NCBI GenBank assembly: GCA_030949995.1
Contig: JAUZRY010000079.1
Span: 17,981 to 81,980, forward strand
Length of the DNA: 64,000 bases
Reading direction: 5' to 3'
DNA from: Ardenticatenia bacterium
GTDB lineage: Bacteria; Chloroflexota; Anaerolineae; Ardenticatenales; Ardenticatenaceae
Shown here one piece after another: positions 28,786-38,205 of this stretch (position 1 is its first letter; every line of letters begins with the position of its first letter). A program made the position numbers and the translations under genes. The notes under the pieces were generated by a model. The model searched no databases. It worked only from the letters and a program-made list of their open reading frames with translations, and had not been told where the DNA came from.

Positions 28786-29904
28786 CTACATGTGGCCAAG
28801 TTCTGACCGCATTTGCATGTGCCGCAAAATGTCGTTGCGCCGCACAAGTCCCAACAGGCGGTGGAGCTCGTCCACCACAGGAATTTGATGGATGTCCTCT
28901 TCGGTCATGATCCGAAAAGCATCCCACAGGGTGGCCGACGGTGGCACAGTGCGCAGCCGTGCCGTGGGCGTCATAATTTGCACCACCGAAGTCACCGGGT
29001 GCACCTCGGGAGGCACCTTGCGCACATCCTTCAGGGTGACAATGCCCAGAACGCGGCCGTCAGCAGCCACTAAATAGGCGCGTTCTCCCTCGCGAAGAAT
29101 GCGTTTGACCAAACTGGCCAGGGTCTCCTCCGGGGAGGTGAGGGGCACATGAGTGCGCATACAATCCTGCACGTGAACGTTCTTGAGGACTTCCTCGAGC
29201 ACCACTTGTCGGTAGGAGGCCCGGGCCGCGTTGAGCAAAAACCAGCCAATAAAGGCCAGCCACAGGCCGTTAAACACCAGGCCGCGCAGGGCCAACAACG
29301 CGCCGACGAGAATGAAGAGCCAAGCAATCACCTCGCCCACGCCGGAGGCGATGCGCGAGGCCCGCGTGAAGCTGCCGGTCACTGCCCACACCAGGCTGCG
29401 GAGGATACGGCCCCCGTCCAAGGGGAAGCCGGGGATGAGGTTGAAGAGGGCCAACAGGATGTTGACGAACCCCAGATATCTGGAGGCCACCTGCACCTGG
29501 GCCACTGGGGCAAGCCATCCCAGGAGGAAGAAGCCCACGCCCAGCGCCACACTGGTTGCCGGCCCCACCGCTGCTATCAGGAACTCGTCAATCGCCCGGC
29601 GGGGTTCGCCCTCCAGCTCAGCCACGCCGCCGAAGATGAAGAGCGTGATGCCGCGAACCCGTTGCCCGAGCGCTTGGGTCATTAAGCTGTGGGCGAGCTC
29701 GTGGAGCAGCACGGAGAGAAAGAAGAGCAGGCTGGTGATCAACCCCACGATCCAATACGCCATGGGTGACCAGTGGGGATAGCGGGCCGGAAAGTAGGAG
29801 GAGGCCAAGGAGAACGTCACGAGCGCGAAGATGAGAAACCAACTTGCGTCAACGGAGATCGGAATGCCGAAAAGTCGGGCAATTCGCAGTCGGCTCTCAG
29901 TCAT
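28786..29904 (-). CDS. Site-2 protease (M50) with two CBS domains
   Basis: A 372-residue polytopic zinc protease. The N-terminal half has LLHELAHS (HExxH, residues 68-72) within a membrane helix and the downstream metal motif GFPLDGGRI; this is the Rip/SpoIVFB-type M50 core that cleaves substrates within the membrane. The C-terminal half (about 245-372) holds two CBS domains, which usually sense adenine nucleotides (VQDCMRTHVPLTSPEETLASLV and VVQIMTPTARLRTVPPSATLWDA). I use ATG 29904 (GGAG upstream), not the ORF start at 30105, because the family begins RIARLFGIPISVDASW. It converges with mltG and diverges from the MFS gene. Confidence 0.9.
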   Translation of the reverse strand: MTESRLRIARLFGIPISVDASWFLIFALVTFSLASSYFPARYPHWSPMAYWIVGLITSLLFFLSVLLHELAHSLMTQALGQRVRGITLFIFGGVAELEGEPRRAIDEFLIAAVGPATSVALGVGFFLLGWLAPVAQVQVASRYLGFVNILLALFNLIPGFPLDGGRILRSLVWAVTGSFTRASRIASGVGEVIAWLFILVGALLALRGLVFNGLWLAFIGWFLLNAARASYRQVVLEEVLKNVHVQDCMRTHVPLTSPEETLASLVKRILREGERAYLVAADGRVLGIVTLKDVRKVPPEVHPVTSVVQIMTPTARLRTVPPSATLWDAFRIMTEEDIHQIPVVDELHRLLGLVRRNDILRHMQMRSELGHM

Positions 29905-29967
29905 GGGAACTCTCCAGGGTGTCCTGAATGAGTCCGGGCCGTGCCTTCTGGCCGGCACCCAGGACCG

Positions 29968-29995
29968 TTGGAACGGGTCAACTCTGGAGTATGAT
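29968..29995 (+). promoter_or_regulatory. Probable promoter of the MFS transporter gene
   Basis: TTGGAA, 16 bases, TATGAT, with predicted start about 65 bases before the ATG at 30069. Confidence 0.5.
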
Positions 29996-30068
29996 AGCGC
30001 ATGGGAGCTGTTCGTACAACTCCTTTTTGGTGTCTGTGCCGGGAACTCACATCGGGGAATGGGGAAAG

Positions 30069-31277
30069 ATGCGCCCGCGTGTAACCACACTCCTCTCCGA
30101 GTCATCAGCGTGGCGTTTTGTCATCCTGCTTGGGCTCGTTAGCCTCTTTGCCGACGCCACCTACGAGGGGGCGCGCAGCATTGTGGGTCCCTATTTGGCC
30201 CTGCTGGGAGCAGGTGGAACGGTGGTGGGTGCCGTTGCCGGGTTGGGTGAACTGATTGGCTACGCCCTGCGCCTTGTCTCAGGATACGCGAGTGACCGCA
30301 CGCGCCGGTACTGGGCGCTAACCATTGGCGGATACGCCCTGAATGTATTGGCTGTTCCCCTCCTCGCCTTGGCCGGCACGTGGCCTCTCGCCGCCGCTTT
30401 GATCGTCGCCGAGCGCGTGGGCAAGGCTGTCCGCACTCCGGCGCGGGACGCCATGCTCTCGTATGCCACTGGGCGAGTTGGACGCGGGTGGGGGTTTGGG
30501 TTCCACGAGGCGATGGACCAAATTGGGGCCTTATTCGGCCCACTTCTGGTGGCTGTTGCCCTTGGCGTGTGGGGCGGATATGCCCCGGCCTTCGCCCTGC
30601 TTGCCGTTCCCGCCCTTCTCACCTTGGCCGCGCTGGGATTGGCCTACCGCCTCTACCCAAATCCCCAGGAGTTGGAGCCGACGACGCCCTCCCTGCACGC
30701 CAAGGGGCTTGGCCGAGCCTACTGGCTGTACCTGGCCGCCGTTGTCCTCGTGGCCGCGGGCTACGCTGATTTTCCCCTCATCGCCTACCACGTTCAGCGC
30801 AATGAGCTGCTGCCAATCGCGTGGGTTCCCCTCCTTTACGCCCTGACGATGGGCGTGGATGCCCTCGCTGCCCTTCTCTTCGGCCGTTGGTTCGACCGCC
30901 GCGGGCTCTCCGTCCTCATGGTGGCGGCGAGCCTCTCGGCCACATGTGTCCCTTTGGCCTTCTCGGGGAACGCAGTGGTGGTTGTGGGCGGCATGGTCAT
31001 TTGGGGCGTCGGCATGGGGGCACAGGAATCGGTGCTGCGTGCGGCCATTGCCACTATGACCCCCCAAGGGCGACGGGGATCGGCCTACGGGCTCTTCAAT
31101 GCTGGCTTCGGGTTGGCCTGGTTTCTGGGCAGTCTGTTGATGGGCGTGCTCTACGATCGTTCCCTGCCTGCCTTGATCCTCTTCTCGGTGGCCGCCCAAT
31201 TGGCCTCGGTGCCCCTGTTCTTCTTGGTGGGCAGACAGGTGGGAGCCCCTGGTGCGCCTGGGGCAACCGACACTTGA
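30069..31277 (+). CDS. Major facilitator superfamily transporter
   Basis: A ~402-residue polytopic protein with about twelve hydrophobic helices. The opening LLGLVSLFADATYEGARSIVGPYL and the loop GYASDRTRRYWALTIGGYALN, followed by RVGKAVRTPARDAMLS, place it in the MFS group annotated as drug/metabolite efflux in many genomes. Substrate is unknown. ATG 30069 is inside a longer ORF from 29928, but the upstream part covers the promoter and is not MFS-like. The stop codon lies inside the -35 hexamer of the T-box promoter, so transcription of pheST starts right at the end of this gene. Confidence 0.8.
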   Translation: MRPRVTTLLSESSAWRFVILLGLVSLFADATYEGARSIVGPYLALLGAGGTVVGAVAGLGELIGYALRLVSGYASDRTRRYWALTIGGYALNVLAVPLLALAGTWPLAAALIVAERVGKAVRTPARDAMLSYATGRVGRGWGFGFHEAMDQIGALFGPLLVAVALGVWGGYAPAFALLAVPALLTLAALGLAYRLYPNPQELEPTTPSLHAKGLGRAYWLYLAAVVLVAAGYADFPLIAYHVQRNELLPIAWVPLLYALTMGVDALAALLFGRWFDRRGLSVLMVAASLSATCVPLAFSGNAVVVVGGMVIWGVGMGAQESVLRAAIATMTPQGRRGSAYGLFNAGFGLAWFLGSLLMGVLYDRSLPALILFSVAAQLASVPLFFLVGRQVGAPGAPGATDT

Positions 31278-31302
31278 CGTGCCTATTCCCTGTCGCTATA
31301 AT
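31274..31302 (+). promoter_or_regulatory. Consensus sigma70 promoter of the pheST T-box transcript
   Basis: TTGACG, 17 bases, TATAAT. It overlaps the MFS stop codon; predicted start near 31309, giving a leader of about 370 bases before pheS. Confidence 0.88.
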
Positions 31303-31308
31303 CCGCCT

Positions 31309-31640
31309 CGACTTCAGTGTGAGCATCAACGGCCAGCCGTCAAAGACGCGAAAGGCAATGACGGAGACGAACCGGCACAGCTCGGCCGCCGGCCAGAGAG
31401 TGGGGGCCGTGGCTGCAAGCCCTCACACGGTGGTGTGCCGGTGTTCCCTCCCGAGCCGACCCGTGAACGGGCACGTGATGGCCTCAGTAGCGGGTTCCGG
31501 GTGGCCCGCCGTTATCCGGGCGCCCGATGGGGGGTGATGTTGCTGCCCGTCGGGGATGAGGGGCTCGGCTGGATGGCCGGGCAAGAGGGGTGGTACCGCG
31601 GGCTCACAACGCCCGTCCCCGAGGGGGCGGGCGTTTTTTG
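31309..31640 (+). promoter_or_regulatory. T-box riboswitch controlling pheS-pheT
   Basis: The leader carries the conserved T-box GGGGTGGTACCGCG at 31587-31600, directly followed by an intrinsic terminator. Upstream, AGAGAGT and GGCTGCAAGCC around 31396-31420 fit the Stem I distal elements. GTGTTCCCTCCCGAG near 31441-31455 places TTC where the specifier codon is expected, matching phenylalanine. Mechanism in this family: uncharged tRNA pairs with the specifier and with the T-box bulge, stabilising an antiterminator and allowing read-through into the synthetase genes. The T-box motif is certain; the exact specifier assignment is by eye. This leader accounts for almost all of the 404-base gap. 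Confidence 0.88.
31609..31639 (+). terminator. T-box-regulated intrinsic terminator
   Basis: AACGCCCG and CGGGCGTT plus an inner CCCC/GGGG pair form a long GC-rich stem followed by six T. Confidence 0.9.
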
Positions 31641-31681
31641 TGCTCGGTGAACGCGCCTGAGACTGGAATGGGAGGAGAGCA

Positions 31682-32755
31682 ATGCGAGCCGAATTGCAGG
31701 CGTTGCAGGCCGAAGCCATGGAAGCCCTGGCACGAGCCCAAACGTCCGGGGAGTTGGCCGAATGGCGCACCCGGTTCCTGGGCCGACGGGGGGCTCTGAC
31801 GCGCTTAATGCGCCGTGTGGGCCAGGTGCCGCCCGAAGAACGGCCCGTCGTGGGCCGATTTGCCAACGAGGTCAAGCAGGCCTTGGAGGCCGCCTACCGG
31901 GAGCGAGCCGAAGCCATTCGCCGGGCCGAGGTGGAGGAGATGCTGCAACGCGATGCAGTTGATGTGACACTCCCGGGCCGGCCGCCCTCGGTGGGACGAT
32001 GGCACCCCAGCACGCAAACCCTGCGGGAAATCGAGCACATCTTTGCGGAGCTGGGCTTTCAAGTCTACCGGGCCAGGGATGTAGAGCTGGACGAGTTCAA
32101 CTTTCAGCTCCTCAACATCCCCCCTGGCCACCCGGCCCGGGACATGCAGGACACCTTTTACGTGACCACAACCCCTCAGGATGGGCAGGAAGAGGGCCAC
32201 CAAGTGCTCCTGCGCACGCACACGTCGCCGGGCCAGATCCACGCCATGCGCGAGTTCGCCGCCGTGGACCCCGATAACCCGCCGCCTGTGCGCATCATTC
32301 TGCCCGGCATGTGCTACCGTCACGAGCAAATCACACCCCGCTCGGAAATTCAGTTCCACCAGGTAGAGGGGCTAGCTGTCGGGCGCCACATCACGATGGC
32401 CGACCTCAAGGGCACTGTCGAGTATTTCGTGCGCCGCATGTTCGGTGCCGAACGCCGGCTCCGCTTCCGAGCGAGCCACTTCCCCTTCACCGAGCCCAGC
32501 GCCGAAGTGGACATGGACTGTTTGCTCTGTCGGGGAGAGGGGTGCCGCATCTGCAAGCAGACCGGCTGGCTGGAGATCATGGGATGTGGCATGGTTCACC
32601 CCGTGGTGTTGCGCAACGGTGGCTACGACCCTCAGCACTACACGGGCTTTGCGTTCGGCATGGGGCCCGAACGCATCACCATGCTCAAGTACGGCATCGA
32701 GGACATTCGCTATTTCTGGCAGAATGACCTGCGTTTCTTGGAGCAGTTCGGATAA
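31682..32755 (+). CDS. pheS: Phenylalanine--tRNA ligase alpha subunit
   Basis: A 357-residue class II synthetase subunit that forms an alpha2-beta2 enzyme with PheT. The N-terminal coiled coil for tRNA binding is followed by the catalytic core: GRWHPSTQTLREIEHIFAELGF, LLRTHTSPGQIHAM, FHQVEGLAVG, FPFTEPSAEVDM and GMGPERITMLKYGI. An insertion CLLCRGEGCRICKQTGW before the EIMGCGMVHP strand has four cysteines spaced like a small zinc knuckle. GGAGGAG precedes the ATG. It is followed 18 bases later by pheT; both are read through the T-box. Confidence 0.97.
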   Translation: MRAELQALQAEAMEALARAQTSGELAEWRTRFLGRRGALTRLMRRVGQVPPEERPVVGRFANEVKQALEAAYRERAEAIRRAEVEEMLQRDAVDVTLPGRPPSVGRWHPSTQTLREIEHIFAELGFQVYRARDVELDEFNFQLLNIPPGHPARDMQDTFYVTTTPQDGQEEGHQVLLRTHTSPGQIHAMREFAAVDPDNPPPVRIILPGMCYRHEQITPRSEIQFHQVEGLAVGRHITMADLKGTVEYFVRRMFGAERRLRFRASHFPFTEPSAEVDMDCLLCRGEGCRICKQTGWLEIMGCGMVHPVVLRNGGYDPQHYTGFAFGMGPERITMLKYGIEDIRYFWQNDLRFLEQFG

Positions 32756-32773
32756 TGGGGCAAGGGGGACATC

Positions 32774-35308
32774 ATGCGCGTACCGCTGTCTTGGCTCAAT
32801 GAGTTCGTCACTGTCGAGGACATTCCCGTTGATACCTTGGCCGAACGGCTCACTCTGGCCGGCCTTGAAGTGAAGGCCGTCGAGCGCGTGGGCGACTGGT
32901 GGGACATGGAGCGCATCCGCGTGGGCCAGGTGCTGCGCGTGGAGCGCCACCCCAACGCCGACCGGCTCCTCCTGGCCACGGTGGACTACGGCGGCGGCGA
33001 ACCCCTCACCGTGGTGACCGGCGCCCCGAACGTGCGCCCCGGCATGAAGGTGGCTTTTGCCCTGGCAGGGGCCACGCTCATCAACGGGTACAGCGAAGCT
33101 CGCGAACGCATGGTGCTCGAGCCCCGTGCCATCCGCGGAATTCCCTCCCAGGGCATGGTCCTGAGCGAGCGGGAGTTGGGCCTGAGCGACGAACACGAGG
33201 GCATCTTGGAGCTGGAGCCTGAGGCCCCCGTGGGCGCACCCTTACGGGAGTGGCTTGGCGATACCGTGCTGGAAATCGACATTCTCCCCAACATTGCCCG
33301 TTGCATGAACATGGTCGGCGTGGCCCGTGAGGTGGCCGCGCTGTACCGGCGCCCCCTCCACTACCCCTCGACGGCGTGGGAGCGCACCGGAGAACCCATC
33401 GACGGCCGAGTGGAGGTCGAGATTCAAGACCCCAAGCGATGCCACCGCTTTGTGGCGGCCCTCATCACCGACGTCCAAGTAGGCCCATCCCCGGCGTGGA
33501 TGCAGCGGCGCCTCCGGCTCGCCGGCATGAGGCCCATCAACAACATCGTGGACATCACCAACTACGTGATGCTCGAACTGGGGGAGCCGTTGCACGCTTT
33601 CGACTACGAGAAGCTGGTGGAGCGCGCCCGGCGCAGTGGCCACGAGGTGCCCCGCATCATCATGCGCCAGGCCCGGGACGGCGAACGGCTGATTACCCTC
33701 GACGGCGTGGAGCGCCACCTGACGCCTGACGACATCTTGGTCACTGACACGGCCGGCGTCTTGAGCATTGCCGGCATCATGGGCGGTGCCGAGACCGAGG
33801 TGGACGAAACCACTCGTCACATCTTGCTCGAAGCCGCTGCGTGGGATTTCATCAGCATCCGCCGCACGTCGCGCCGTCTCGGCATCTTCTCCGAGGCCGC
33901 AGCCCGCTTCAGCCGTGGCGTCCACCCCGCGCTGGCCTTGGAGGGCAACCGGCGGGCCGCCCGCCTCATGCACGAGCTGGCCGGCGGCACCATTGCCGAC
34001 GGCGTGGTGGACAACTACCCTGCTCCCCCGCCCACCGTTACCGTGGAGTTCAACCTCGATTTTGGGGAGCACCTGTTGGGCATGTCGCTCGATCCCGATG
34101 AAGTGGCCGACATCCTGGAGCGCCTGGAGTTCCACGTCGAACGTCGTGGGCCGCGTCACTTCACCGTCACCCAACCCGATCACCGCTTGGACATCGCCGG
34201 TCCGGCCGATATCGTGGAGGAGATCGTCCGCGTGGTGGGCCTTGACACCCTGCCCAGCACGCTCATGGCCGACGAGTTGCCCCCCATGCGGCCAGATCGA
34301 CTGCGCGAGCTCGAAGCGCGCGTGCGCGATTTCATGGTGGGCGCCGGCCTCCAGGAGATCATCAGCTACGCCCTCACTACCCCGGAGGCTGAAGGGCGCC
34401 TGCGGCTGGACGGCCACGTCCTCCCCGACGAGGCATACGTCCGGCTGCTCAACCCCACGTCGGCCGACCGGCGGGTCATGCGCCGCACTCTGCTGGTGAG
34501 CTTGGTGGAGGCCCTGCGCCGCAACGTCCACCACCGTGACCGAGTGATGCTCTTCGAGATCGGGCGTGTGTACCTTCCCAAGCCCGGTGAACTGTTGCCC
34601 CACGAGGAGCTTCGCCTGGGCGTGGCGCTCACAGGGCCGGTGCGTCATCCCTCGTGGCTGGAGCCGGAGCCGCCGGACGCCGACTTCTTCGCCGTCAAGG
34701 GCATTCTCGAGGCCCTCTGCCGCCACCTTCACCTGGAGGAGCGCGTCTGCCTGGTGCCCGCCGAGCACCCTGCTCTCCAGCCCGGCCGCTCGGCTGCTGT
34801 TGAACTGGACGGCCGTCGGGTGGGAATCGTCGGCGAGATGCACCCCCTGGTGCGCGAGGCCAATGACTTGCCGGCCAAGCGCGTGGCCCTGCTCGAATTG
34901 ACCCTGTCCCCGGTGCTCGCGGCCGTGCCCGAGACCTACCGCGTCGAGCCCGTGCCCCGATATCCGGCCGTCATCCAGGATTTGGCCGTTGTCGTGCCCG
35001 AGGCCACACCGGCTGCTGACGTCGAACGGATCATTCGCAAGGCAGGCGGGAATGCTGTAGGCTACGTGCACCTCTTCGACGTGTATCGGGGTGAGCCGTT
35101 GCCGGCCGGCCACAAGAGCCTGGCCTATCGCCTCCACTATCAAGCGCCCGACCGCACCCTCACTGACGAGGACGTAGTCCACATTCGTGAGCGCATTGTG
35201 GACGCCCTTCGCCAGAGCGTGGGGGGCACCATCAGGGGGGCAGTGAAGGCCTCGGAGAGGCCTAGAGCCGTTCATCCGACGGCCACCTCTGGCACGTATG
35301 TTGGGTGA
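32774..35308 (+). CDS. pheT: Phenylalanine--tRNA ligase beta subunit
   Basis: An 844-residue subunit of normal bacterial length. Domains in order: N-terminal RVPLSWLNEFV; an EMAPII-like tRNA-binding domain (VGQVLRVERHPNADRLLLATVDYG); the B3/B4 editing region; B5; a catalytic-like core (RPDRLRELEARVRDFMVGAGLQEIISYALTTPE); and a C-terminal FDX-ACB domain that binds the anticodon arm (RYPAVIQDLAVVVPE...GGTIRG). No frame break. A short Ala/Thr/Pro tail of about 20 residues extends past the usual end. Cotranscribed with pheS. Confidence 0.97.
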   Translation: MRVPLSWLNEFVTVEDIPVDTLAERLTLAGLEVKAVERVGDWWDMERIRVGQVLRVERHPNADRLLLATVDYGGGEPLTVVTGAPNVRPGMKVAFALAGATLINGYSEARERMVLEPRAIRGIPSQGMVLSERELGLSDEHEGILELEPEAPVGAPLREWLGDTVLEIDILPNIARCMNMVGVAREVAALYRRPLHYPSTAWERTGEPIDGRVEVEIQDPKRCHRFVAALITDVQVGPSPAWMQRRLRLAGMRPINNIVDITNYVMLELGEPLHAFDYEKLVERARRSGHEVPRIIMRQARDGERLITLDGVERHLTPDDILVTDTAGVLSIAGIMGGAETEVDETTRHILLEAAAWDFISIRRTSRRLGIFSEAAARFSRGVHPALALEGNRRAARLMHELAGGTIADGVVDNYPAPPPTVTVEFNLDFGEHLLGMSLDPDEVADILERLEFHVERRGPRHFTVTQPDHRLDIAGPADIVEEIVRVVGLDTLPSTLMADELPPMRPDRLRELEARVRDFMVGAGLQEIISYALTTPEAEGRLRLDGHVLPDEAYVRLLNPTSADRRVMRRTLLVSLVEALRRNVHHRDRVMLFEIGRVYLPKPGELLPHEELRLGVALTGPVRHPSWLEPEPPDADFFAVKGILEALCRHLHLEERVCLVPAEHPALQPGRSAAVELDGRRVGIVGEMHPLVREANDLPAKRVALLELTLSPVLAAVPETYRVEPVPRYPAVIQDLAVVVPEATPAADVERIIRKAGGNAVGYVHLFDVYRGEPLPAGHKSLAYRLHYQAPDRTLTDEDVVHIRERIVDALRQSVGGTIRGAVKASERPRAVHPTATSGTYVG

Positions 35309-35365
35309 CGGCGTGTCGGTAACAGCAGTGATGCTGTGTGGCGCGAGGAGGGCCGGGGGAGAGGC

Positions 35366-37091
35366 GTGAACCACACGAAACCTGGCCATCGGGCCGTTGT
35401 TGTGCTCTTGGGCGCGTTGGCGTTCGGATTTGCTCTGGAGTGGCGCCGCCCTGTTATCACGTTTGGTCGCTGGGGGGGCACTGACCAACGTGGAGCTGTT
35501 GATGGTGTTGCTGCTCTTCGTGTGGGGCGGACGAGCAGTGCGATGCCGACGCCTGCCCCGGTGGCCACCAGAATTGGGCCGTGCGGTCCTCCTCTGGGTG
35601 GCCGTTATGGCCGTGGCTGCCCTTTTGGCCCCGGACAACCGCCTCAACGCCCTGCGCTTTACCCTCAAAGTGACCTTGGGCGCGCTTATTGGGTGGGCGG
35701 TCTACGATGTGACTTTCCCATCTGCCCGGCGAAGGGAGCGCTTGGGCCAAATGGTGGCCTTGGGCGGGCTTGTGGTGGCCTTGGCGGGCTTGGCCGAGGC
35801 CGGTCAAGTGCAGCCGGTGGCCTCGTGGCTCGCGTTCTTCAAAGTGGCCCCCACGTGGGTGGGCGAGTTCCGCCGGGTGAGCGCTACTCTGCCCTATGCT
35901 ACCATTACCGGCATGGTGCTCGAGATGGTGGCCCTCCTCTGGCTGGCGTGGACGTTGAGCACCTCTTCCCGCAAGCGCGGGGCGGTGGCCTTGGGGCTCG
36001 TCGTCACTCTTGTGGCCCTTGTCCTCACCCTGAGCCGCGGTGCTATGCTCAGCCTCACCTTAATGCTCCTGGCCTGGGGCGTTACCGTCACGGCCCGGCG
36101 CCGAACGTGGGTGCCGGCCGTCCTGTTGGCGGGAGGTGCTCTCATCACCGTGGCGGCCACCACGCTGTTGGTCGCCCCGGAACTGGTGTGGCGGTTGCGC
36201 ACCGAGACCGACCGGGCCTGGTACTTGGCAGAATACCAGGTGCCCCCGCTCCTGTGGGCCAAGTCCGGCCGCCTGTTGGAGGTTGAGGTCACCGTGCGCA
36301 ACGCGGGCGTGCGGCCTTGGGGGCCGAAGATGCCCGCGCTCGGGTATCACCTGCGCCGCGCTGACGGCGAGGGCGTGACGTATGATGGCCTGCGCACGCC
36401 GCTGGAGCAACCTGTGCCGCCTGGAGGCACAGTGCGCCTCCAAGCCGTGCTGCAAGCCCCTCCTGAACCCGGCTCCTACGTGGTGGAGTGGGATATGGTG
36501 TATGAGGGACTCCTCTGGTTCAGTTGGAAGGGAAGCCCCACGGCCACCACCCAGCTCATCGTCGAAGGCCTCCCCCGTCCTGTTGAGGGGTGGAACCCCA
36601 CTCCTTTTCCCGTGCCCGATCACGTGGGCGTCCCCATCCCCGAGCGTCCAGAACTCTGGCGTGCCGCGTGGTTGATGGCACGCGAGCGGCCTCTGTTGGG
36701 GTTTGGCCCTGATACCTTCCGCCTGCGCTATGGGGCCTATTTGGGATACGAGCGCTGGAACCAGGGCATTCATGCCAACAACCTCTACCTCGAACTCCTG
36801 GCGACCACAGGGTGGCTGGGCTTGGTGGCCTTTGGTGTGGTGGTTTGGCGGCTGGTGGTCATGGGCCTGGCCGTGTTGTGGCGCACAACGCTGCCTTGGG
36901 CACACGGGACAGCATTGGCCGTCGGGGCTTGGCTTGTCCACAGCACCGTGGACGCGTTCTTGGGGTTCACGCCCACGTTGGTGCTGTTCTGGTGTACCGT
37001 GGGCCTGTTGGCAGCCCACTATCACGCCCTCCTTGACGGCGAATCACGGGGGACTCGGGAGGCAGAAGAGGACCATGCGGCTGGGATTTGA
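35366..37091 (+). CDS. O-antigen ligase/Wzy-like polytopic membrane protein, one indel
   Basis: About 574 residues with some ten membrane helices and one large extracytoplasmic loop (roughly residues 285-430, beta-rich). The Wzy_C/O-antigen ligase signature is LLGFGPDTFRLRYGAYLGYERWNQGIHANNLYLELLATTGWLG. The N-terminus (AVVVLLGALAFGFALEWRRPVITFG) lies in a different frame from the rest; the break is the run of seven G at 35472-35478, and six G give FGRWGALTNVELLM. The GTG at 35366 follows GGGGAGAGG. Likely joins or polymerises lipid-linked glycan at the outer face of the membrane. It overlaps the glycosyltransferase gene by 17 bases, a typical surface-glycan gene pair. Confidence 0.72.
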
Positions 37092-38188
37092 CATCACACC
37101 GTTATGTGGCCCGCGCAGTGGCGTGGGGACATATGTGGCGAACTTGTTGGCCGCGCTCTGGGAGGGCACACCCGGGACACACGGGGTGATGGACCTGTTG
37201 CCCTTGGCCCACAGGCCAATTGCCACGACGCTCTCGGACGGCCTGTACGGCCGCGGCATGAACAAGACGCTGTGGATGCACGTGGTGTTGCCGTGGCAGT
37301 TGGCCCGGGCCGGCATCTCCGTAAGCCACTTCACCAACAACGTGGCTCCCCTGTGGACGCCTTCTCCCTACGTCGTCACCGTCCATGACATGACGCTGTG
37401 GTTATTTCCCCACTACCACTATCCGCGCCGGCTCGTGGCCATGCGACCTTTTGTGGGCCCCTCCGTCCGCCGTGCTGGCGCTGTCATCGCCGTCTCGGAG
37501 ACCACCAAGCAGGACGTGGTGCGCCTGCTCGGCATCTCGGCCCACAAAGTCCGCGTGGTGTACGAGGCCGCTTCGCCCTGTTTTCGCCCCTTGAACTACC
37601 ATGTGTTGGGAACCGGTGCGCCGCCGGTACCACCTGCCGCCCCGCTTCGTGCTCTACGTGGGCACCTTGGAGCCGCGCAAGAATTTGGTCCGCCTGGTCA
37701 AGGCATTTGCCCGAGTGCGCGCCGACGCCGATCTGCCACATCATCTCGTGCTTGTGGGACAGCGAGGGTGGAAAGATGTGCCCCTCTTCGCCGCCATCGA
37801 GAACTTGGGCGTAAGCGATGTCGTTCACGTGGTAGGGTACGTGCCCACGCCGGACGTCGTGGCCCTGTACAACTTGGCTGAGCTCTTCGTCTTCCCATCG
37901 GTTTACGAGGGATTTGGCCTGCCCATTGTCGAGGCCATGGCCTGCGGCACGCCGGTGCTGACGTCTGCTGTGGGCGCTATGGCCGAAATCGCCGGCGGCG
38001 CAGCCGAGTTGGTCAACCCGCTTGACGTGGGCGAGCTGGCCGACGCGCTCCACTGTCTCCTGACCGACAGGAACCGTCGCCGTGAACTCCGTCGGCGGGG
38101 GCTCAGGCGGGCGGCGGAGTTTAGCTGGCGGCGGACGGCCGAGGAGACAGCAGCCATTTACCGGCTAGTCTTGGCCAGCAGCGGGTGA
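37075..38188 (+). CDS. GT4-family glycosyltransferase, one indel
   Basis: About 370 residues with a GT-B fold. N-terminal half: RLGFDITPLCGPRSGVGTYVANLL, HFTNNVAPLWTPSPYVVTVHDMTL, AVIAVSETTKQDVVRLLG. C-terminal half, in another frame: FVLYVGTLEPRKNLVRLVKAF, VVGYVPTPDVVALYNLAELFVFPSVYEGFGLPIVEAMACGTPVLTS, which contains the EGFGLPxxEAMAxG nucleotide-sugar site with the retaining-enzyme Glu. Removing one G from GGG at 37608-37610 joins the halves (NYHVLEPVRRRYHLPPRF). Probably adds a hexose to a surface glycan together with the O-antigen ligase-like neighbour. Starts at ATG 37075 inside the end of that gene. Confidence 0.85.
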
Positions 38189-38205
38189 GGCGGAGTGGGA
38201 CCCTC

